The translations under genes were made by a program, and so were the position numbers. Positions 58,652 to 64,000 of a stretch of DNA of 64,000 nucleotides are shown here, in pieces. Each line of letters opens with the position of its first letter. Positions within the stretch are counted from its first letter, which is position 1. The DNA comes from Pedobacter nyackensis (GTDB lineage Bacteria; Bacteroidota; Bacteroidia; Sphingobacteriales; Sphingobacteriaceae): assembly GCF_900176505.1 (NCBI RefSeq), contig NZ_FWYB01000001.1, positions 831,298 to 895,297 on the forward strand, given 5' to 3'. The notes below the pieces were generated by a model. It was not told the origin of the DNA and made no database searches. It worked only from the letters and a program-made list of their open reading frames with translations.

Positions 58652-59014
58652 TTAATTTTTAGAAAGCTTCTCTACAGCTTGTGGTAATGAGGTTAAAAAG
58701 TTAACCTGTCTGCCTTTGTTGCTTTCATAGATGAAATCTTTAATACTTTGCCCCGGGTAACTGCTGAACTCGCCAATGATGACTAGCTGTACACGATAAT
58801 TGGAGAACTTTTGAAGAATCTCTCCAGCTATACCGGTTTTTAGGTCGAAGAAATTGGGCGCAATATTCTTTTCGTAAACAATAATTTTATCAAATTCCTG
58901 ATAGTAGAGATCTGCCAGCAATTGCAACCCATCCTCAGGATTGCTGATCAGGACATCTTCGGAGATGACTTCGGCTATTTTACTTGAATCAGACTGGTGA
59001 ACTTCAATATTCAT
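58652..59014 (-). CDS. DUF4180 protein
   Basis: This is a 120 aa protein with DUF4180 motifs: '[20 protein letters not shown]', '[20 protein letters not shown]', '[20 protein letters not shown]' and '[20 protein letters not shown]'. The family is uncharacterised and may be related to STAS-like regulatory folds. It lies just upstream of a GNAT gene (same strand) and divergent to a macrodomain gene, whose start is about 75 bases away. Confidence 0.9.
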   Translation of the reverse strand: MNIEVHQSDSSKIAEVISEDVLISNPEDGLQLLADLYYQEFDKIIVYEKNIAPNFFDLKTGIAGEILQKFSNYRVQLVIIGEFSSYPGQSIKDFIYESNKGRQVNFLTSLPQAVEKLSKN

Positions 59015-59089
59015 GGCGTAATTGATTTTCTTTTGCGCAAAATAGACATTATTTCAAATCAAAAAAAGGCCTGGAATGTTATCTTATCT

Positions 59090-59605
59090 ATGCATAGAAT
59101 AAAAGTAATCAAAGGAGACATTACCAGTATAGCTGTTGATGCGATAGTGAATGCGGCGAATTCTTCTTTAATGGGAGGTGGTGGCGTGGATGGAGCAATA
59201 CATCGGGCAGGTGGACCTGCTATTCTTGAAGACTGTAGAAAAATCGTTGCTAAACAAGGTGGTTGTAAAACAGGAGCAGCAGTGATTACTGGTGCGGGTA
59301 GGTTACCAGCTAAATATGTAATTCATACTGTAGGTCCTGTTTATAATTCAGGAAAGGGGAAAGTAGCAGAACTGCTGGCTTCTTGTTATCAGGAGTCCTT
59401 AAAACTGGCTGTTGCAAATCATTGTAAGACCATAGCATTCCCAAGTATCAGTACTGGTATTTATGGTTATCCGAAGGCTCAGGCTGCAGTAATAGCTATG
59501 GATACGGTTAAAACCTTTTTAGCTGAAGATCATGAGATCGAAGAAGTGGTTTTTGTTTGTTTTGATGACGAGAATTACGATTTGTTGAAAAAGGAGTCAG
59601 GCTGA
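59090..59605 (+). CDS. Macrodomain protein (O-acetyl-ADP-ribose deacetylase type)
   Basis: I place the start at 59090 ([20 protein letters not shown]), giving 171 aa, because the upstream frame overlaps the DUF4180 leader. The macrodomain core is complete: '[20 protein letters not shown]', '[13 protein letters not shown]', '[20 protein letters not shown]', '[13 protein letters not shown]' and '[17 protein letters not shown]'. It removes O-acetyl or ADP-ribosyl groups from ADP-ribose conjugates (YmdB-like). It is followed by an intrinsic terminator. Confidence 0.93.
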   Translation: MHRIKVIKGDITSIAVDAIVNAANSSLMGGGGVDGAIHRAGGPAILEDCRKIVAKQGGCKTGAAVITGAGRLPAKYVIHTVGPVYNSGKGKVAELLASCYQESLKLAVANHCKTIAFPSISTGIYGYPKAQAAVIAMDTVKTFLAEDHEIEEVVFVCFDDENYDLLKKESG

Positions 59606-59688
59606 GGTTTTGCCCTAAAAAAAAATACATATGGATACAATATTTTTAATGTACCATCGTATTATATACGAGAGCGTTAATTTAGATG

Positions 59689-59728
59689 AGCGGGGAAAGG
59701 TCGGTAGGATCGTTCCCCGCTTTGTTTT
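59689..59728 (+). terminator. Intrinsic terminator after the macrodomain gene
   Basis: AGCGGGGAA at 59689-59697 pairs with TTCCCCGCT at 59713-59721, followed by TTGTTTTA. It also sits just past the end of the convergent EcsC gene (minus), so it may serve both. Confidence 0.75.
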
Positions 59729-59730
59729 AT

Positions 59731-60282
59731 TTAAATTTTATTCTTTTTCAATTCCTTCGCTACTCCCTTAATGAACAAATAATTTACTGTCCCGCCAATA
59801 ACAGCGCCTACCACCGGGACTAACCTTCGACTTGCTTTGGAGCCAAGATTAACCAGGATTTTCTCCGCAACTTCTTCCATGATGTTCTTACTGATGGCCA
59901 ATTTTGTATCGGCCTTAAGAGAGGATGCTACAATCTTGAAAAAGTCTTCAAAACTGATTTTGTACTTCCCTGTGTTGTGGTAAGAAATAGCGAGCGTTAC
60001 CCTGAACTGCTGAGTAATCAGGTTGATCAGGTCCAGGGGTGTGCCAATCAGCATAGTGCTAATTCCACCTACACCGGTAACCACACCAGAGCCTGCAGCC
60101 ATTAATGCACATTGATTGATAAACTTATCAATACCCATGGTATCAACACCCTTTTTGATGCCTAACTGGTCGATCTGATTAAAGATCTTCTTAAAACCGC
60201 CTTCGGCTAGGTTTTTAAAGGCTTCCCGGACATCCGTTCTCATTTTTTTAAAATTAACCCGTTTTAACGATGGTAAATTCAT
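59731..60282 (-). CDS. EcsC-family protein
   Basis: I place the start at 60282 (MNLPSLKRVNFKKMRTDVRE), giving 183 aa; the longer frame starts in an unlikely leader. EcsC-like marks are 'FINQCALMAAGSGVVTGVGG', the 'GTPLDLINLITQQFRVTLAI' region and 'RLVPVVGAVIGGTVNYLF'. EcsC domains are found in Firmicutes ABC systems and in stand-alone proteins; the role is unknown. It is membrane-adjacent, with Gly-rich hydrophobic segments but no certain span. It is divergent from the 53 aa ORF at 60399. Confidence 0.85.
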   Translation of the reverse strand: MNLPSLKRVNFKKMRTDVREAFKNLAEGGFKKIFNQIDQLGIKKGVDTMGIDKFINQCALMAAGSGVVTGVGGISTMLIGTPLDLINLITQQFRVTLAISYHNTGKYKISFEDFFKIVASSLKADTKLAISKNIMEEVAEKILVNLGSKASRRLVPVVGAVIGGTVNYLFIKGVAKELKKNKI

Positions 60283-60398
60283 GGTCTTTTGATTAGCTAT
60301 CATTAGGAGTACTACTTTCATGCCAGAGCTGATGCTGAGGGCGGATTCTTTGCTGCATGCCCTTACAGGAGCACAAAAATTATTAAATTGCGCCAATT

Positions 60399-60560
60399 AT
60401 GACAGAAAACGAATTTTTAGTGTATTGCCAGAATCAGGTTTCTGGTCCCTTAAAAGATGAGGATATCGTGCTGATGTTAACTGCCTGGGGTAGTATTAAA
60501 TTTACCCAGGGTTATAATAAGGCATTAGAAGATAATGACTTGGTAGAGGGAGATAAATAA
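60399..60560 (+). CDS. Possible 53 aa protein
   Basis: A short frame (MTENEFLVYCQNQVSGPLKD... DLVEGDK) ends right at the stop of the thioesterase gene on the other strand. Its acidic, well-ordered composition looks like a real protein, but no family is known. It is divergent from EcsC. Confidence 0.35.
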   Translation: MTENEFLVYCQNQVSGPLKDEDIVLMLTAWGSIKFTQGYNKALEDNDLVEGDK

Positions 60561-60986
60561 CTATAAGTACTCAAAATCCTCGGTCTTTGGGAAATTTTCC
60601 AGTCCGGAAAGTATCGCATCTGGTACAGGTCTGGCTAATTTCCTTTTAACCGTATCAATCCAACTCCCTTCAACTTTGATAATGGCATGGAGTTTATCCT
60701 GCTCCGAAAGAAATTCGTGTTGAATGATCCAGAACGAGCCATCCCTTTTCATCTTTAGAAGTTTAGTGATGATATGTACCTTCGAGTTAAGATGAATCTC
60801 TCTTCTGAACTCACATTGCTCCTTGAAGAGAACCGGACCAACATTTTGCGCTTTCATCATGTCTATAGTGATGCCATATTGATCTAATATCTCTATACGC
60901 TCTTGTGCAGCAAGATCGTAGTAACTACTGTGTCGAAGATGAAAATTAGCATCTAAATCTGACCATCTTAAGCTTAGGTTTTTCAT
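60561..60986 (-). CDS. Hotdog-fold acyl-CoA thioesterase-like protein
   Basis: This is a 141 aa protein of the 4-hydroxybenzoyl-CoA thioesterase type. The leading strand 'LSLRWSDLDANFHLRHSSYY' holds the Asp of that family, followed by the hotdog helix 'DLAAQERIEILDQYGITIDM' and strands 'CEFRREIHLNSKVHIITKL' and 'SFWIIQHEFLSEQDKLHAI'. The substrate is an acyl-CoA of unknown chain. A hairpin element like that of tyrA lies about 40 bases upstream. Confidence 0.88.
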   Translation of the reverse strand: MKNLSLRWSDLDANFHLRHSSYYDLAAQERIEILDQYGITIDMMKAQNVGPVLFKEQCEFRREIHLNSKVHIITKLLKMKRDGSFWIIQHEFLSEQDKLHAIIKVEGSWIDTVKRKLARPVPDAILSGLENFPKTEDFEYL

Positions 60987-61028
60987 TAGTGTATAATTAT
61001 TCGTTATAGGGTTTGTTTTTTATTGGTT

Positions 61029-61090
61029 ATGAAGCTATCATAAGTATATTAAATTGCTATTTGTAAGCGGTATGCTTATGATGGTTTCAT
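61029..61090. repeat. Imperfect inverted-repeat element, copy 2 (upstream of thioesterase)
   Basis: The left arm ATGAAGCTATCATAAGTATA (61029-61048) and the right arm TATGCTTATGATGGTTTCAT (61071-61090) pair at 17 of 20 positions, the other three being G-U in a plus-strand RNA. It is related to 55609-55720: both read GAAGCT-NN-CATAAG ... CTTATG-NN-GGTTTC, with NN changing from TG/CA to AT/AT so pairing is kept. TTTGTAAGCG precedes the right arm in both. Confidence 0.7.
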
Positions 61091-61135
61091 AATTATGGGT
61101 ATGCTGCTTCTGATTACAATATAGGTATAATAGTA

Positions 61136-61171
61136 AAAAAGCCATTCCTGATTTTAACAGGAATGGCTTTT
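61136..61171. terminator. Intrinsic terminator after the histidine decarboxylase
   Basis: AAAAGCCATTCCTG, seven bases, CAGGAATGGCTTTT, with A-run and T-run sides. It lies just past the decarboxylase stop at 61177 (minus strand). Confidence 0.85.
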
Positions 61172-61176
61172 AGTAT

Positions 61177-62307
61177 TTATACAGCCAATTTTTCCATTGA
61201 CAATGATAAGGCATAATCTGTTAAGAACTCATCAAATTTCGCTCTGCTGATACCCGGCATGCAGATCAGGTGGCTCATGCCATCTTCTGTAGCCAGTTGC
61301 CATTTTACTTTTAGAGCTAAAGAGGGGGCAGGGAACACTACTGTTAGGGCCGATGGATTGCACCAGGCATCAACACCCATTTCTTTAAGTCGGCCAAGCA
61401 CATACTGTGCGGTTTCCAAACTCTCTATCGCGCGTTTTTTCAAACCTTCTATACCCAGTTTTTTAATAGCATACCACATGAATATAGGACTGTGGCCATT
61501 TCTACTTCCGGTGATAGTTGTATCTACGGTGCCAATATAAGGAATAGCCTTGCCTATGCGTTCTTTGTAATTTTTCTTTACCAGCACTACACCACAAGGA
61601 ATAGGTGAACCAATAAATTTATGTCCGCTTATGGCCAGACTGTCGCAACCATATTGAAAATCAAATCCCGGTTCAAGGTTTAACAATGCATTGTAAGTTC
61701 CTGCCAGTGCGGCATCACAATGAATATATTGATTTTTTACAGCCAGAGAAGCCAGCGTTTGTTTAATACGACTTAGATCATCCTTAGCTTCGGTCATCGT
61801 AGTGCCGATATTGGCTAAAATAATGACAGGCTTATCCCGGTTCATCTGTACCATCTGGCGCAAATCTTCATAGTCCATTTCGCCGTTTTCCTGTTTGCGG
61901 ATAACGATGCTCTGGCAGTTCAGCAATTGAATGTTTTTTTGCACACTATAATGTGTAGCCTCTGAATAATAAACTACTCCGTTTGGATAGAGCTCACGTG
62001 CCACATACAAACCATACAGGTTTCCTTCCGAGCCGCCATTGGTTACATATCCCCACCAATTGTCGGTCGGTGCATGGAATAAATCCGCAAAAAAACGAAG
62101 AACTTCCTGTTCAAGAGATCTGGAGTTCAGGTCGTAAGTTGATTCCACCTGTGGATCACCCACGTTATTTAAAGGAAGTTTTAATAAGGGGTAAAGTTCT
62201 GAATAATCAAAATCCTGTGCTATAGGATAACCGATAAAATATTTAGAACGTTCTTCCGCCTTTTTCATGTAGGCATTTAATCTTTCACTATCAGTTTTTT
62301 GAAGCAT
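61177..62307 (-). CDS. hdc: PLP-dependent histidine decarboxylase (group II)
   Basis: This is a 376 aa enzyme, the usual length of Morganella/Klebsiella-type histidine decarboxylases, which convert histidine to histamine plus CO2. The PLP lysine is K230 in 'LAISGHKFIGSPIPCGVVLV', with the phosphate and ring residues 'GYVTNGGSEGNLYGLYVA', H119 in 'YSEATHYSVQK' and D198 in 'YIHCDAALAGT'. Related group II enzymes act on serine or aspartate, so substrate choice is by family likeness. It is divergent from the Lrp-type regulator at 62458, with a 150-base shared gap. Confidence 0.9.
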   Translation of the reverse strand: MLQKTDSERLNAYMKKAEERSKYFIGYPIAQDFDYSELYPLLKLPLNNVGDPQVESTYDLNSRSLEQEVLRFFADLFHAPTDNWWGYVTNGGSEGNLYGLYVARELYPNGVVYYSEATHYSVQKNIQLLNCQSIVIRKQENGEMDYEDLRQMVQMNRDKPVIILANIGTTMTEAKDDLSRIKQTLASLAVKNQYIHCDAALAGTYNALLNLEPGFDFQYGCDSLAISGHKFIGSPIPCGVVLVKKNYKERIGKAIPYIGTVDTTITGSRNGHSPIFMWYAIKKLGIEGLKKRAIESLETAQYVLGRLKEMGVDAWCNPSALTVVFPAPSLALKVKWQLATEDGMSHLICMPGISRAKFDEFLTDYALSLSMEKLAV

Positions 62308-62457
62308 TATTTCTTAGTATTTGGTATTGCAAAATTGAGAAATTGTGGATTAATTGTCTACTAATAAGAAATATTCAGGAAATACTTCTGTTAATATGTA
62401 TTTGATCAGATTAAATAACTTATTTTGTTCTTTAAATCTTCATTTAAAGGAAATACT

Positions 62458-62925
62458 ATGGCATCGGCACTAGACTTAATGGATATAAAAATCCTAAACC
62501 TCTTGCAAAGAGACTCATCCCTGCATGTAAAGGAAATCGCAAGTCGGATCGGACTCAGTCAATCACCGACCTATGAGCGTATTAAGAAGCTGGAGAAGGA
62601 GGGGTATATTGATCGGTACGTAGCGCTGGTTAACCGCGAGAAGCTTGGAAAGCATTTGATGGTTATTTGTACCGTAACGCTTAAAGAGCAGTCTATCGCT
62701 TCTTTAAAGGAATTTGAGCAATCCATCATTAAGTTTAAAGAGGTGCTTGAAGTATTGTGTATCGCCGGAAGTAGCGATTATCTTCTTAAAATAGCTGTGG
62801 AAGATGTAAATACTTATCATACGTTTGTAATTGAACAAATATCATCTATTGCAAACATATCTAATCTGAGTAGTAGCTTTGTGCTGAAGGAGCTTAAAAA
62901 AGATACAGCGATTGAAATAGGGTAG
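62458..62925 (+). CDS. Lrp/AsnC-family transcriptional regulator
   Basis: I choose the ATG at 62458 (MASALDLMDIKILNLLQRD), giving 155 aa. The winged HTH includes 'VKEIASRIGLSQSPTYERIK' and 'KLEKEGYIDRYVALVNREKL'; the C-terminal RAM domain 'HLMVICTVTLKEQSIASLKE' and 'VLCIAGSSDYLLKIAVEDVN' senses amino acids. Lrp-type proteins often regulate a divergent neighbour, here the histidine decarboxylase. The ligand may be histidine or another amino acid; this is inference. Confidence 0.93.
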   Translation: MASALDLMDIKILNLLQRDSSLHVKEIASRIGLSQSPTYERIKKLEKEGYIDRYVALVNREKLGKHLMVICTVTLKEQSIASLKEFEQSIIKFKEVLEVLCIAGSSDYLLKIAVEDVNTYHTFVIEQISSIANISNLSSSFVLKELKKDTAIEIG

Positions 62926-63048
62926 GATAATAAATCACTATTACTATGAGATACGAAGCACAAATAAACTTATATCCAGATTAAAAACACTAGATTGTTA
63001 TTAATGCATCGGTAGGTGCAGTGTTGTTATTTATTAATCAAGCGTCTT

Positions 63049-64000
63049 ATGGAGCAATCAGATCTTTCCGAACAAAAGTTCAATACCATTTTTACTTATG
63101 CGCCGATGGGATTGGCTGAAATTGACCAGGATGGCAAAATGATAAGGTTGAATTTAATGGGGCAGGCCTTACTAAATCCTATATGTGAGATTTACGAAAT
63201 TGATGCAGAGAATATTTACCCAATTCTGGACCGTATCTTCCCGGGGATTTCCCAGAAAATTCGGGATTACAAAGAACCCATGGGGCAGATCATTTACAAC
63301 CATTTGCATAATTTTAAACTACCTCTTCCAAACAACCTATCTGAAAAGCATTTCCAGTTCAACGTTACTAAAATGTTTGAGGATTGTATCATCGTTGGCT
63401 TTGAAGACCTTACCAATAAGTATCTGGAAGAAAAAGCCATGCAACAGGCTAATCTGGATAGTGCCGTGGCACAGGGGAAATTCGAAATTGCATCTGAAGT
63501 ATTGCACGATATAGGTAATGCTGTAGTTGGTTTTGGCTCTTATTTAACACGTATCAGTCGTTCCATGGAACAGAACAATGTGGCGAACCTGCAAAATGTA
63601 GTCCTGTTCCTAAAAGGACAGCAAATTGCTTTAAGCACCGTGTTGGGGCAGGAAAAGGCAGAAGCGCTGGTGAATTTAATGGAAGGGATTGCCAAAACGC
63701 AAAAAGATAGCTACGAAGAAACCAATGGCTCCATTACCGAACAGCTCAATATCATCAGCCATATTCAGGAAATCCTGGCCATACAACGTCACTATGTAAC
63801 TGGTCATGGTGCACCGGAACGCAAAGCGGTTAACCTGAAAGAGATTGTTCACGATTGCCAGTCTATGCTATTCGCTTCTTATGATAAAAAGGGGATTGCC
63901 CTTAGTTTTAATGCTGCTGAGCAAATGCCAATGATTAAAGGTGATCGCACCAAATTGATGCAGGTGATTTTAAACTTGCTGAAGAACAGTGTAGAGGCAA
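63049..64000 (+). CDS. PAS sensor histidine kinase, C-terminus beyond the window
   Basis: The frame is open from ATG 63049 to the edge, 317 codons. An N-terminal PAS-like domain ('FNTIFTYAPMGLAEIDQDGK', to about 120) leads to a dimerisation/phospho-acceptor helix with the H-box 'FEIASEVLHDIGNAVVGFGS' (H153), then the ATPase start with the N-box 'TKLMQVILNLLKNSVEA' (N313). The H-box of 'LHDIGN' type marks an unusual subfamily where partner regulators are often encoded elsewhere. It lies 123 bases after the Lrp gene. Confidence 0.85.
   Translation, partial: MEQSDLSEQKFNTIFTYAPMGLAEIDQDGKMIRLNLMGQALLNPICEIYEIDAENIYPILDRIFPGISQKIRDYKEPMGQIIYNHLHNFKLPLPNNLSEKHFQFNVTKMFEDCIIVGFEDLTNKYLEEKAMQQANLDSAVAQGKFEIASEVLHDIGNAVVGFGSYLTRISRSMEQNNVANLQNVVLFLKGQQIALSTVLGQEKAEALVNLMEGIAKTQKDSYEETNGSITEQLNIISHIQEILAIQRHYVTGHGAPERKAVNLKEIVHDCQSMLFASYDKKGIALSFNAAEQMPMIKGDRTKLMQVILNLLKNSVEA

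Noticed and set aside
1..64000. tRNA, rRNA, CRISPR array, prophage or replication origin
   Set aside because: No cloverleaf ends, rRNA cores, spaced repeats, structural phage genes or DnaA-box clusters were seen by eye.

Overview
The window reads as a chromosomal segment of a Bacteroidota bacterium, most likely a Sphingobacteriaceae member close to Pedobacter. The support is an ECF sigma / FecR / SusC / SusD locus whose SusC carries an STN domain, several DUF4369/TlpA-type thioredoxins, Rpn-type nucleases, few Shine-Dalgarno motifs, at least one textbook TTTG-N20-TAnnTTTG promoter, and AT-rich intergenic DNA. No rRNA, tRNA, CRISPR array, intact insertion sequence, prophage or replication origin was seen.

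Layout. 1-8.5 kb: mostly uncharacterised proteins, namely a TlpA-like N-terminal piece at the edge, an orphan EmrA-like barrel protein, a TPR protein next to a WG-repeat protein, small membrane proteins and gene relics. 8.5-12.6 kb: an accessory patch with a Bro-N/DinD-type protein, two unknown 263-285 aa proteins, and relics of RhuM, Rpn-like and TlpA genes. 12.7-18.4 kb: a serine hydrolase, then two exported glycosidases (GH29 fucosidase and a GH36-type enzyme). 18.6-24.8 kb: an intact Rpn nuclease, two TlpA-family proteins, a membrane protein and an Abi-family gene broken by one missing base. 24.9-29 kb: an AraC regulator, an O-acetyltransferase, a secreted alpha/beta hydrolase and an O-methyltransferase. 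29.9-37.8 kb: a sigma/anti-sigma/SusC/SusD/thioredoxin nutrient-uptake locus on the minus strand. 37.9-40.7 kb: a GC-rich RibD/DHFR-like gene that looks recently acquired, then small DUF genes. 40.9-45 kb: an exported unknown, duplicated bestrophin-like membrane proteins around PNPOx and Nudix genes, and a DEDDh exonuclease. 45-52 kb: a four-gene, tightly packed operon of planctomycete-type cytochrome/DUF1549/DUF1553, DUF1501, beta-propeller and a chimeric DUF2231-cytochrome-LRR membrane protein. 52-64 kb: mostly housekeeping or small conserved genes (NYN/OST-HTH, tyrA plus an aminotransferase, GNATs, a macrodomain, EcsC, a hotdog thioesterase), a histidine decarboxylase divergent from an Lrp regulator, and a PAS/histidine kinase that runs off the end.

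The most interesting non-genic signal is a pair of related hairpin elements at 55609-55720 and 61029-61090. They sit just upstream of two minus-strand genes, and their stems show a compensatory change. A second pair of shared palindromes lies at 40319 and 44432, and a third shared non-coding segment lies at 14081 and 23441. The most interesting gene system is the four-gene redox-like operon at 45-52 kb, whose biochemical role I cannot name from sequence.
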